Shown here piece after piece: positions 46,328 through 55,620 of a DNA stretch of 64,000 bases. Every line of letters begins with the position of its first letter. Within the stretch, counting starts at the first letter, position 1. Origin of the DNA: Chloropicon primus (taxonomy: Eukaryota; Chlorophyta; Chloropicophyceae; Chloropicales; Chloropicaceae); the NCBI GenBank assembly GCA_023205875.1, contig CP060754.1, positions 124,001 to 188,000 on the forward strand. The letters are read 5' to 3'. A program made the position numbers and the translations under genes. Below the pieces are notes generated by a model. It did not search any database. It was given only the letters and a program-made list of their open reading frames with translations, and had not been told where the DNA came from.

Positions 46328-47320
46328 TCAATGCAGAGCAACACCCCCAGAGACGATTTTCGAGAAGGTTTCGGTCCTCTTCGAGGATATCTCCAAGCAC
46401 AGCTTGTCGTCCTGAACTTCGCCAGCTGCTTCGGCCGTGGTGCCTGCTTCAGATGAAGCGATGGACAGGATTTTCCTCGCGTCCTCGAGAGGGTACGTGG
46501 CGACCTTTGGACCAAAGACCTTGCTGCCCATCAGCTCCAGAGCATGACGACGCATCAAGGCGTGCAACCCTGCCAAGTGCACCAAGCAGGCTTGAAGATA
46601 AGTCGCTCTCCTCCACAGCTGGAAAAACTTGGAGTAGTTCCCGCTTTCCACCGCGCGAAGGACGCAAAGGGCGAACTGGACCTCCTCCGTGTCCAGCAAG
46701 TCTCGCCTCACTTGCATGAGCTTGAAGGCATCCAGCCCAAGGAGGATGGAGTAACCCCAAAACTCGGCCTCCTCGTGCCTCCGCGAGCCCTCCAGCTTGT
46801 GGTCATAGATCGTCAAAAGGGTCTGCAGAGTCTTCCCTAGCTGCTCGGTGTTGAGCTTCTGATCGAACCCGTGCGGGTTTTTCACGGACGCTTTCCTTTC
46901 ACACAGCTCGTAGCTGCACACGATGTGGTAACGAACCATCTTCTCATACATCACTGTGGCCTCCCTCCGGTTCAGGAGCCTTTGTATCATGAGGTCGCTT
47001 CTCACGCTCCGCATTCTGTCCCACAGGAGCTTGTAGGCATCCTCGAAGTCCACGCCCTCGACGTCGAGGATCCCCAGCATGTGATCCACTGTCCCCGTCA
47101 GGGCTCCGATGGTTCTAAGTCTCGTGGGGTGCCTGTCACAGCTGTCGATATTCCTTTTGTGCTTTTTTATGGCGAGCCTTTCCCGCGTCCAGCCTGCGTA
47201 CGACGTCGAAGGTATTCTCAGCTCGAGCGCGTGGAAATCGTTCCACTTGGCTCTCTCACACACCTCCTCCTCGGGGCACATTCCCTGGCACGTCCCCCTC
47301 GGCGGAACCCCCTCCTCCAT
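46328..47320 (-). CDS. SAC3/GANP-family protein
   Basis: SAC3-domain protein related to the TREX-2 mRNA-export scaffold Sac3/GANP and to SAC3D1-type small members. From the ATG at 47320 the product is 330 residues. The family start GTCQGMCPEEEVCERAKWND is intact, and the helical SAC3 domain continues with DLMIQRLLNRREATVMYEKM and MVRYHIVCSYELCER and HALMRRHALELM. The frame is open up to an ATG at 47473, but that would overlap the divergent MFS gene start, so the inner ATG is preferred. With no FG repeats or MCM3AP-like extension, it is the short type. Confidence 0.85.
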   Translation of the reverse strand: MEEGVPPRGTCQGMCPEEEVCERAKWNDFHALELRIPSTSYAGWTRERLAIKKHKRNIDSCDRHPTRLRTIGALTGTVDHMLGILDVEGVDFEDAYKLLWDRMRSVRSDLMIQRLLNRREATVMYEKMVRYHIVCSYELCERKASVKNPHGFDQKLNTEQLGKTLQTLLTIYDHKLEGSRRHEEAEFWGYSILLGLDAFKLMQVRRDLLDTEEVQFALCVLRAVESGNYSKFFQLWRRATYLQACLVHLAGLHALMRRHALELMGSKVFGPKVATYPLEDARKILSIASSEAGTTAEAAGEVQDDKLCLEISSKRTETFSKIVSGGVALH

Positions 47321-47471
47321 CTCGCACCGACCGTCAAGCGACGCGACAGGACAAGTCAGACCGCCGGGCCTCGAGAGGGAGTAACAGTAACGCACGCCTG
47401 TCGAACGGGAGAGAGAGGGGGGGGACGGGACACGAGAGGTGTGGCGGCGGGCGGCGGGGAGCCGGGGCGCC

Positions 47472-49028
47472 ATGCTGAACTTTTTCGGGAGCGGAAGTGC
47501 GGCCTCGGGAGGAGAGGACTATGAGAACGAAACGACGATGCTGATCACACCGAACTTGAGCGAATACAAGGAAGAGGAGGGGGAGAGACTCTTCACGAGG
47601 AGGAACACGCCGAGTCTGGTCGCGTTCTTCGTGTTCGTGTTCTCCTCGGGAGCTTTTATGTCCATTATCACGCCCTTTCTTCCTCTGGAGCTTGAGAAGT
47701 GCGGCGCAGAGAACTGGCTGGTCGGGCTGGTCTTCTCTGCTTACCCGTGCGCGAACCTGGTGGCGGTGCCCATTTCGACCAGGCTGAGCGGGAGGAGGGG
47801 CCTGGGCAGGTCGAAGGCATTCGCGCTCGGGGCCTCCCTGGAAGCCCTGTTTGGAATTGCTTTTGGTTATGCCCACGTCTTCGCTCCGGTGAAGTGGCTA
47901 AAATGGCTGTACCTTTGCATCAGGTACGGAGGATCCCTTCCTGCTTCGCTCACCGTGGGGATGGCCCTTGCTGCTGTGAACTGACAATCAACTTCTTTCA
48001 CCCCTTTTGCGACCAGATTTGCGCAGGGCCTTGGATCAAGCATAGCCTACACCGCGCTGATGGGCTGGGTTTCGGACAAGTTTTTGACCAGGCTCGCCGT
48101 GGTGCTGGGTTTCCAGGAGGCTGTGGGAGGAGTGGGCCTGATGCTCGGCCCCGCCTTGGGTGGCCTTCTTTACGGACTTGGGGGGGTGGCACTTCCTCTT
48201 TTAGCTTTCTCTTGCCTTGTTCTGGCCTCTCTGCCGCCTTTGGTTTGGTCCATGGCCACGGAAAAGCTGGAAGCCGCTCCATCGGCTGACGACGACAACG
48301 ACGGCGCGAGCACGCTTTCAGAGATTCTGACCGTGTCGGAGCTCATAAACGCTTCGACCGTAAATAGCACCGCAGTCACCCTCATAGCTGCCATTGGTTT
48401 TGGCTTCATTGCACCCATTGCTGCCCCGCACTTTGAGGACGTCCTGAGCGCGCAAATTCGACCCGGAGAAGTCGGTCTGCTCCTTGCCATCCCTGCACTG
48501 CTCTACGCCGTCCTTTCTCCCGTCAGCGGGGTCTTGGCTGAAAGCAAGTATGGTTACAAGGCAACCATGTTCACCGGTATTCTGCTTCTTCTGGTTGGGT
48601 TTCTGCTTCTGGGTCCGCTGAAGATCTTCGGCTTGGAGAACTACAGCAAAGGGATGTGGATCGATCAGATACTCGCCTTGATTCTGTTCGGAATCGGTGC
48701 CGCTTTCGCGTTCGTGCCGGCCTTGCCCGACATGCAAAGATCTGTGCTGCACCTTGGACCCGAAGCCACCAACGCCATGGCAGGATTCTTCAACGGAATG
48801 TACTGTTTAGGTGAGGCGACTGGGCCCTTGCTCGCAGGGTTGAGGGACGTTTTGTCACTCCCTTTCGTGTGCTTCATCATCTCTTTGGTGCATCTGGTTT
48901 ACATATTGGTCGCGCTGTACTGGTACATGTCAGTAAAACTTTGTCAGAGTGCCCTGAGGAAGGCGAGGTCTCACTCCTCCTTGGTCGATGCAGACGACCC
49001 GCACACTGCCCCTCTGCTGTACCGGTGA
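47472..49028 (+). CDS. MFS transporter, SLC18B1-like
   Basis: Two exons, 47472-47923 and 48017-49028, around a 93-nt GTACGG...GACCAG intron; 487 residues. The acidic N-terminus is cytosolic and about 12 spans follow. The MFS loop motif A region reads STRLSGRRGLGRSKAFALG. FAQGLGSSIAYTALMGWVSD and GFQEAVGGVGLMLGPALGGL match the vesicular amine transporter / SLC18B1 (DHA1) branch. The substrate might be a polyamine or other amine. The 5' end lies 152 bp from the divergent SAC3 start. Confidence 0.82.
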
Positions 49029-49058
49029 GAGATCGGATCAAACATAATTATATCATAA

Positions 49059-50060
49059 TCAAAACTTGGTGTCTTTACAGATAATGAGGGAGCTCCTCGA
49101 TTTTGCAGCCACGTGGTCCGAAATGGATCCCAAGAGGCTGTCCGTTCTCGTTCGCTTCTTCCCCATGACGATGAATTCACACTCGAGTTCGGATGAGCGG
49201 CGCACGATTTCCGCGGCCACGTTCTCTCTCTTGTCCGCGCTGTAGATGCTCTCGTAAGCCAGTTCCATTCCCTCGAGGAGCGCGATGTAGTGATCGAAGA
49301 AACCCTTGACCTCCTCCCGGGTGTTCTTGTAGAACAAGTGGATCTTGTCCTTCTTCCTGACGAGGTACTTGATCACGAAGAGCAAGGCTTTCGAGGAGGC
49401 AGCCAATCCATCGACCGCGACGAAATACCCCCGAGGGGCTGCTGAAGCGCTGCTGTCGAGGAAGGTAGGCTTGACTATGAAAACAGGTATCTGCGGGGGG
49501 AAAGGAGAGGCGAAAGAAGAAGCAGAGGAATCGCCATGTCAGCTTGGAAAAACGTTCTCACCTTCTCTCGGTCTTCTGCCACTCACCTGAGAGTTCGCCA
49601 TGGAAAAGGAGGACATCCTTCCGATACGGTCCTTCTTCTCCCCGTTCAGACCGAAGGTACCGACGACAAGAAGCTCGACTTTGTGATCGCGAGCCATGCC
49701 CTCGAGCAGGGAAAAGATGCCGGCGTGCTGCGCGCACCTGTCTACGTGAGACTGGTGCCACTTCATGTCTATCATAGATTCCTTGTCAATCCTCAGCGAG
49801 GCGGAGTGCTTGAAGTGAGACGACTGAAGCGAGAGGGCCTCCTGCTTCGAAGGGTTTTCCACGTGAAAGCAGTGCAACTTTTCCACCTTGGGAGGCTTCC
49901 CCAAAGCTCTTTCGTTCATGAGCTTGCACACGAGGTCAAGTGCCTTGAGGGACATCAAAGACCCGTCAATCGCTACACCAAAGTTGAACGTTTTGTTCAT
50001 CGCCTCCAAAGTCTCCTTCAAGGCCTCGTGCGAGCCGCTTTCCAAGGTTTTGCTACTCAT
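49059..50060 (-). CDS. Tandem universal stress protein (USP) domain protein
   Basis: Two exons, 50060-49587 and 49490-49059, with a 96-nt GTGAGT...CCGCAG intron in phase 0; 301 residues. The first USP domain has FGVAIDGSLMSLKALDLVCK and VELLVVGTFGLNGEKK. The second begins GYFVAVDGLAASSKALLFVI and ends ECEFIVMGKKRTRTDSLLGS and SISDHVAAKSRSSLIICK, a G-x-x-(S/T) nucleotide-loop style segment. Two fused USP folds are common in plants and bacteria. Partner and ligand are unknown. It converges on the MFS gene with 30 bp between stops. Confidence 0.85.
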
Positions 50061-50378
50061 CTTGCCCTCTCCACCGCCTCGTTTCACGGTCGCGCTGCTC
50101 CCAACAACCAACTTTGGACAAAAGTTTGGTCCTTTCTTTTCTTTTCAGTTTTCTCAAGAAGAAAGGAAAGGCCCGCGGAAAAAAGTTCGGCCCTGCGAAA
50201 GAGTTTTCAGAGTACTATTCTCGTATTCAGGCATATCTCCTCTCCTCTCCTTCTCCGAGGGAATGGAGGCATCTTCCTCGTGGCCTTTTGGTGTGCCTGC
50301 GGCTGCTTGTTCTTCTCGTGGTAGGAGCGTCGTAGTACTCCGTTCGTTCGTGGTAATCCCCTCCTCCTCCTCCTCCTC

Positions 50379-50413
<35 letters not shown>

Positions 50414-50846
50414 GTAGTTTGGTTTTGTGACATGCGTGCTTGGGTTGCTTGGGTTGATGTTGATGATTGGGGAACCTCCTCATCTTCTCCTGTTCTCCTC
50501 GTATCGTATGGTATGGATTCGTTATTCTTTTCCTTGAGGGAAGGGAAGGGAAGGGAAGTTTTTCTTTCTCAGAGCGGTACGACCGGAGAGAGAGGTTTTA
50601 GGAAAGAGGAGGAAAGGCCAAAGGAGTCGTATAGCGGCTGGGCGTGGAACGACTTGGCTTGCTTGTGAGAAAGAGAACGAGCGCTTGTGGGAGACCACTC
50701 GTGAGAAAAGGAGGGAGCGAGCGAGCGAGAGAGAGGCTTGCTGACTCGGAACCTCGCTGTCTTGACGGAGTCTCGACGCGAGCTCGTGGACGAAGGAGCG
50801 AAACTCACAGCCACAGGGACGCAAGGAACTTGGAAAGAAAGAGAAC
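50061..50846. promoter_or_regulatory. Long divergent promoter with trinucleotide repeat
   Basis: 785 bp between the USP gene and the 177-residue protein gene. It has a TCC repeat followed by a TCG repeat (about 50362-50412), GGGAA repeats (about 50536-50560) and GAGC/GA-rich leader sequence. No coding frame with support; a small TATA-like region is not evident. Confidence 0.55.
50362..50412. repeat. (TCC)n(TCG)n microsatellite
   Basis: Six or so TCC units followed by about ten TCG units in the divergent promoter. Confidence 0.9.
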
Positions 50847-51380
50847 ATGGGGGAGTCGCTGGAGGTAGAAAAAAAGGAGGCTGTGGAGGTGGAGTCCAGC
50901 GGGGAAATGATGATAAGCGGAATCTCGCTGACGAACTGGGGGTTGGTCATTGGCAAGTTGATTGTCCTTTATATTTTCCTCACCGGGTGGTTTACCGCGC
51001 TGTTCTACTGCGGAATGGAAGTGAGAGGAACAGACTACCTTAGACTCCCAAGCAAGTACTTTGGAGACTTCGACAGGAACAAGGGTTTCGAGTCCATCTA
51101 CACCATTTCTCAGCACCGGGATCCTATCCTTGTCGAGAACAACCGCCCAACCGGCTGCGTGACCTCCGTAGGCTTCGGAGGAGACAATATTCAGTGCGAC
51201 AGCGATGACAACGGTCTCTGGAACGTCTTCCCATGGGTGTCCTCCAACAAGATTGCTTTGGGCATGAACGCCCAGTGCTTCACTTCGCGCGCTGTGGACT
51301 TCGTGGCCAACGAGGATATGACTACCCTTGTCTGCTCGAACTACGTTGCCGACGGCACCTGGACCGGGTTCCCAGGCTAA
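50847..51380 (+). CDS. Single-pass membrane protein, unrecognised
   Basis: 177 residues. An acidic N-terminal segment (MGESLEVEKKEAVEVESSGE) precedes one span (about 33-57, LVIGKLIVLYIFLTGWFTAL) and a Cys-containing C-terminal domain of about 115 residues (four or more Cys, e.g. GCVTSVGFGGDNIQCDSDD). The orientation, with a short acidic cytosolic end, one span near residue 40 and a Cys-bearing outer domain, recalls Na,K-ATPase beta subunits. The family motifs are not convincing, so no name is given. Codon bias toward C-ending codons like that of eS12 suggests strong expression. Confidence 0.75.
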   Translation: MGESLEVEKKEAVEVESSGEMMISGISLTNWGLVIGKLIVLYIFLTGWFTALFYCGMEVRGTDYLRLPSKYFGDFDRNKGFESIYTISQHRDPILVENNRPTGCVTSVGFGGDNIQCDSDDNGLWNVFPWVSSNKIALGMNAQCFTSRAVDFVANEDMTTLVCSNYVADGTWTGFPG

Positions 51381-51494
51381 CTCTTAGTTTTTGAGGAGCA
51401 GCTTGCCAATCACAAAGCTGAAGTGGAGACAACGAAAGCGAGAGCTTGTAGCTAAACAATGTCTTGGCAAATTCTTAAAAAAGTTTCTGATTTT

Positions 51495-54400
51495 TTAGTC
51501 AGCCGCAGCGTTGAAGAGAGAGCTCAGCCGCCTCACTTCATTGTTGCTCTTGCCCTCCTCTTGCCCCCCCTTTGCCGAATTCTCTCTCGGCAGGTTCTCC
51601 CCGTTCTCCATAGACGTTTTCGTCGACCCGAGATACTTCTTTTCCGAGTTGATCTGGACACTCCTTGCTGTGACCATGCCCTCCTCCTGCAGCACCTCTG
51701 CAGCGAGTGGGGTCTTGGAGCTCGTTCCAACAGGCAAAGGACTCCTGGAAGCGGTTGCAGGTGCAACAGGGGTGGAGAAAGTGTTGCCCTTCAGGATTGG
51801 AGACTCGAGGCCAGGCGTCTCTGGAGGACGAATCAGCGGCTGCCGAGACTTGTTCTCCTGCTGCATCTCGTACAAGACCTCCTTGGCGAAGGTGTTGTCA
51901 GCGACGAGGATCTCCTCCACCTCCTCCTTGTGCTCCTTGAGAACCGCGCACGCAAAATTCAAGAGGATTCCCAAAAGCGGCGATTTCCGGGCCTCAAGGA
52001 TTCCTTTCAACTCAATGATAAGGGGGACAATGGCACCAATAAGATGCTTCTTCATCATCGCCGAAATTAGTTTGCCTTTGACAGCCGCAAATGCTAACTT
52101 CCGATCCTCCTCCGCCTCGAAACTCTGAACCGCAATGTCAGCTTTGATCTCCTTTGACGAAAGAACGACAAGCGTGTCCCTGAGAACTTCGCTGTGGGTG
52201 TCAAAGTCCAGGGTGTTTTCAACGAAGTGCCCGATGCAATCTTCGCACAGTTTTGCTGCGATCTGAAATTTGTGCTCAGGGGCCATCCTCTTCAACAGGT
52301 GGTGGTAGATGACACACCTCTTCTGCCTGCTGGCCTCGTCAGACCCAGCCAGGTCCCTGATGTTTGTGGTGACGAGGGTCTGAGACTCCACTCCCATAGC
52401 CAAATTCGTGTGGCTGCTGTGTCCATTCAGGGCAAAGAGAGTCTGGACGAAGAAATTGTATGCCAGCAGAGACGCCTTGTGAGACAACGAGGTAGACAGC
52501 AAGAAGTTGCCAAGGGACTGGACAGCTTTGCTGTCATCTACCAACGAGAGCAAGAAACAGTGAAAGATCGGCCCGCGCCACTTGAGAAAGTCCTGCTGCA
52601 AGAGCGAGGCAAGCGCTATCAATGTTTGCCGTCGGACCATCTCCGAAGGATCATGGAAGCACTGCGCTATTTCCCCGATGTGGACATCCACCAAAGACGT
52701 GTACTTGGTGCAAAGGTCCGCCAAGATAAGCATGATGTTGTTCCTCACTGCTGAGATGTTCGTGTTCTTTATCTCATGGAAGAAGAGTGGAATGAATCTC
52801 TTCGCCAGCTCTTCGTCCCCATGGCAAAATTTGCCCAAACATGCCCAGGAGTGCGCCAAGATGGCGTGTGGAATGCAGACGCCTGAACCGAGAAGACGAT
52901 CTGATGTCATGCCCTGCACAAGCGTCACCACCCCAGCAGAAACATGAAAGGACTTGAGAAGTGAGAGCTCCCCCATGGTGTATATCGCACTGGCGAGCTC
53001 CTTCTGCAGTGCCACCAGGTTCTTCTCTTCCATGCTCTCCTTGAAAAATTGCTCCGCGCCTTGCGCAACACTGGAGACGAAGTTCGCGCACGTTCCATCC
53101 CCGCTAGAACTGAGAGTCTGCGACAGTTGGTGAAGAGTTGCAAGGCAGTAGGAGATAGCATCGATGGGCACGGAGAATGTTCTCAACCTCTGGGTGACCA
53201 CCTTGCACATTTCAAGGGAAAAGTCTCGATCCAAACTCTTGGCACAGTTCGCAGTTGTCTGCATCACTCTTGCCAGAGTTTTGGGTTCCCCGATGTAAGC
53301 GTCCAATTTCTTCAACGTGCCCTGAATAAAGTCACCCTTCAGCAAGGAAGGGTACTTTGCCACGACTTCTGACAGAACTATCCAGTGGCCTGCCTCGGTG
53401 CTGGCGTCGTCCATCTTCTGTATGCTCTCCTGCAGAACCCTGGCAACTTTGGAGAGCTGAGAGTGGGTAAACTTGGTTTCGTTCATCACCTTTCTGAACA
53501 AAAGCGCAAAGTTGTTCTCCAATTCGAGCAATCTGAGGAAGATGCCCCCGCTTCCACACGAAATGCTGTTCAAGAACTCCTTCTGGAAGCTCTCCTTGCA
53601 CTTATTTTGAATTGTAGGCTCTGCGTCAAGCGACAAGGGAAGAACGACCTGAAGCCACATTCTACAGGAGAACTCTTTGTCGCGGAACGAATTGTACAAG
53701 GAGCTCGCAGCGACGGCTGCCTGCTTGCGCACGCTCACATAAGCGTCATGGGAAGCGCTCGTGATTGCCTGAACAGATTTGGAGTCGATACCCTCGCACA
53801 GTGGAAGGACATTCTCCAACAGGCTCAGTGCAGCCTTCCTAACAGCAGGCTTGCTGTCTTTGGAGCGACCGATGGCAAGAGCTATCACCTTTCTCTTCAT
53901 GGATTCGCCCACAATTGCGTCAAGGTCCTTCACCTTGGTTGCGAGATTCGCCTGGTCCTCGTTGTATCGTTTGCATACCCCGCAAACAATGGAAGAGACA
54001 CAAGTGATTGCTTTGACGCGAATGAAGCCCGCCTTGTCAAGAGCTCTGTCCAGTATGCCCTGGACAAGGGTGGTCAAATCCAGATGAAACCCTTGGGGAA
54101 CGCTGTCGCCGGGCTGGAAACAAATTTCAGCCAAACGCTGAGCGACCTCGAGAGCGAACACGCGCTGGTTCGTCTGAGGGTGTCTGAACATTTTGGTGAG
54201 GAACAGGACGAACTCCGCTGCCTGTTCTGAGGGGAGGAAGGACGCAAGACTCGCCACAGAGGAAGAGCCGTGCTCCCTTGCTTCGGCATTTTCGGGGGCT
54301 TTGATGCAGCAGTGGCGAGCCAAGGCCCCGACGGCCTTGCTGGCCGTGCTTCTGCCGTCCCCCTGGAACTCTCCCGAGAACCCCCTAAGGAACCCGAGAG

Positions 54401-55160
54401 TCCCTTGCCTCAGCCACTGCTTCACCTTGGTCGGGGCTTTCCTGTTACTCACCTCGAGGGCGAGGACCGGCTGCAGCGAGCGCATCAGGACCACGGCGCT
54501 GGAGCTCCTGATCCCCTCGCCGGATTTTACCACCGCGACCAGGAAGCGGAACAGAGCCAGCAGGGACTTCTCCCAGAGGCCCGTGATCTCCACCTCGATG
54601 CTGCCGTCCTCCGACACGCTCTTCGCGTGCACTTCCCTCGAGAGCGGAGCGAGGGCCTCTATCGTCGTCGTGATGGTGCTCTCGAACGCGTTCAGGTTCA
54701 AGCGCTCGGAAATGGCTTTGGTGAGATTCTCCAGGACCTCGACGCTGCCGCCCTCCGCGGCGAAGTGCGTCCTCACGCTCGCGATAGCGCAGGACCAAGC
54801 GATTTCCTCGAAGAGCCCCTGGGCCGGGGAGCCGTCCAGTGCCAGGAGAGCGGCGTAGAACCTCGAGAGCTCTAGCCTCGCCCTCCCTCCCGGGCCGCTC
54901 GACAGGGCGCTCGAAAACCCCCGCGCGATACTCGCGGGTTTGACCCCCTCCGCGGCGAGCACGCCCCACAGGCCCACCTCCCCTCCCGCCCTGGCGACGA
55001 GCCTGCCCGCGGACTCCGCCCCCTCGAAGGCTTCCCTCTCCGTGAACCACCCGCTCTTCTCCGCGGCGTTGGTTGGGCCCTCCCCACCCCCCGCGACCTT
55101 CCGGATCAATTCCATCACCCTCCCCTCCTCCTCCCTCGTCCTTCCGCTCTCTGCAACCAT
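51495..55160 (-). CDS. NCAPD3: Condensin-2 complex subunit D3
   Basis: HEAT-repeat subunit CAP-D3 of condensin II, which compacts chromosomes from prophase. Intronless, 1221 residues from the ATG at 55160. HEAT helices run throughout. The diagnostic Cnd1-type segment near residues 840-900 reads NNIMLILADLCTKYTSLVDV, then IAQCFHDPSEMVRRQTLIAL and LLQQDFLKWRGPIFHCFLLS, very like CAP-D3 proteins. The C-terminal 120 residues are disordered, with TP/SP sites (RPPETPGLESP) that may be Cdk targets. Confidence 0.9.
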   Translation of the reverse strand: MVAESGRTREEEGRVMELIRKVAGGGEGPTNAAEKSGWFTEREAFEGAESAGRLVARAGGEVGLWGVLAAEGVKPASIARGFSSALSSGPGGRARLELSRFYAALLALDGSPAQGLFEEIAWSCAIASVRTHFAAEGGSVEVLENLTKAISERLNLNAFESTITTTIEALAPLSREVHAKSVSEDGSIEVEITGLWEKSLLALFRFLVAVVKSGEGIRSSSAVVLMRSLQPVLALEVSNRKAPTKVKQWLRQGTLGFLRGFSGEFQGDGRSTASKAVGALARHCCIKAPENAEAREHGSSSVASLASFLPSEQAAEFVLFLTKMFRHPQTNQRVFALEVAQRLAEICFQPGDSVPQGFHLDLTTLVQGILDRALDKAGFIRVKAITCVSSIVCGVCKRYNEDQANLATKVKDLDAIVGESMKRKVIALAIGRSKDSKPAVRKAALSLLENVLPLCEGIDSKSVQAITSASHDAYVSVRKQAAVAASSLYNSFRDKEFSCRMWLQVVLPLSLDAEPTIQNKCKESFQKEFLNSISCGSGGIFLRLLELENNFALLFRKVMNETKFTHSQLSKVARVLQESIQKMDDASTEAGHWIVLSEVVAKYPSLLKGDFIQGTLKKLDAYIGEPKTLARVMQTTANCAKSLDRDFSLEMCKVVTQRLRTFSVPIDAISYCLATLHQLSQTLSSSGDGTCANFVSSVAQGAEQFFKESMEEKNLVALQKELASAIYTMGELSLLKSFHVSAGVVTLVQGMTSDRLLGSGVCIPHAILAHSWACLGKFCHGDEELAKRFIPLFFHEIKNTNISAVRNNIMLILADLCTKYTSLVDVHIGEIAQCFHDPSEMVRRQTLIALASLLQQDFLKWRGPIFHCFLLSLVDDSKAVQSLGNFLLSTSLSHKASLLAYNFFVQTLFALNGHSSHTNLAMGVESQTLVTTNIRDLAGSDEASRQKRCVIYHHLLKRMAPEHKFQIAAKLCEDCIGHFVENTLDFDTHSEVLRDTLVVLSSKEIKADIAVQSFEAEEDRKLAFAAVKGKLISAMMKKHLIGAIVPLIIELKGILEARKSPLLGILLNFACAVLKEHKEEVEEILVADNTFAKEVLYEMQQENKSRQPLIRPPETPGLESPILKGNTFSTPVAPATASRSPLPVGTSSKTPLAAEVLQEEGMVTARSVQINSEKKYLGSTKTSMENGENLPRENSAKGGQEEGKSNNEVRRLSSLFNAAAD

Positions 55161-55620
55161 CTTACCCCTCCACGCCTCAATGCCTTGTCCCCGGGGTCAA
55201 TCGTAGTATCCCTCGAGATCCCAAGCAAACTTTTCGATCGGTCAATCCCACGAGGTCTCCCAACCCCAAGTAGAGCCTCTCCTCTCCCCCCGTCTCTCTC
55301 CCCGTCGTCCCTCTCTCCCTCTCTCTCCGTCCCCTCTCTCGTCCTCGTCCTCGTCCTCGTCTGTCTTCGAGTTTGAATTTCCCTCCTTGAAAGGAAGTTT
55401 CCATATGGAAATAGGGGTCGCGAAACGGGTGTATGATTGGCACCTGTTTCAGGCGGCGGCGGCTGGGGGGGTTGCGGGGGAGGGCTTCTCTTTCTCTTCT
55501 TAGAGGGGGTGTGGTGAGCGAGCGAGCGGGGAAGGACGCCGTAGGCTTTTTGGTGTGTCGTGTCGTGTGAGCGCAGAGGGTAAAGGACAAGCGAGGCGAG
55601 GAGAGAAGAAAGGCGACAGG
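55161..55620. promoter_or_regulatory. Divergent promoter, NCAPD3 / eIF3c
   Basis: CT-rich tract (about 55280-55370; GA on the NCAPD3 strand) with CGTCCT repeats, then a G-rich stretch and the eIF3c leader. No other gene seen. Confidence 0.5.
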
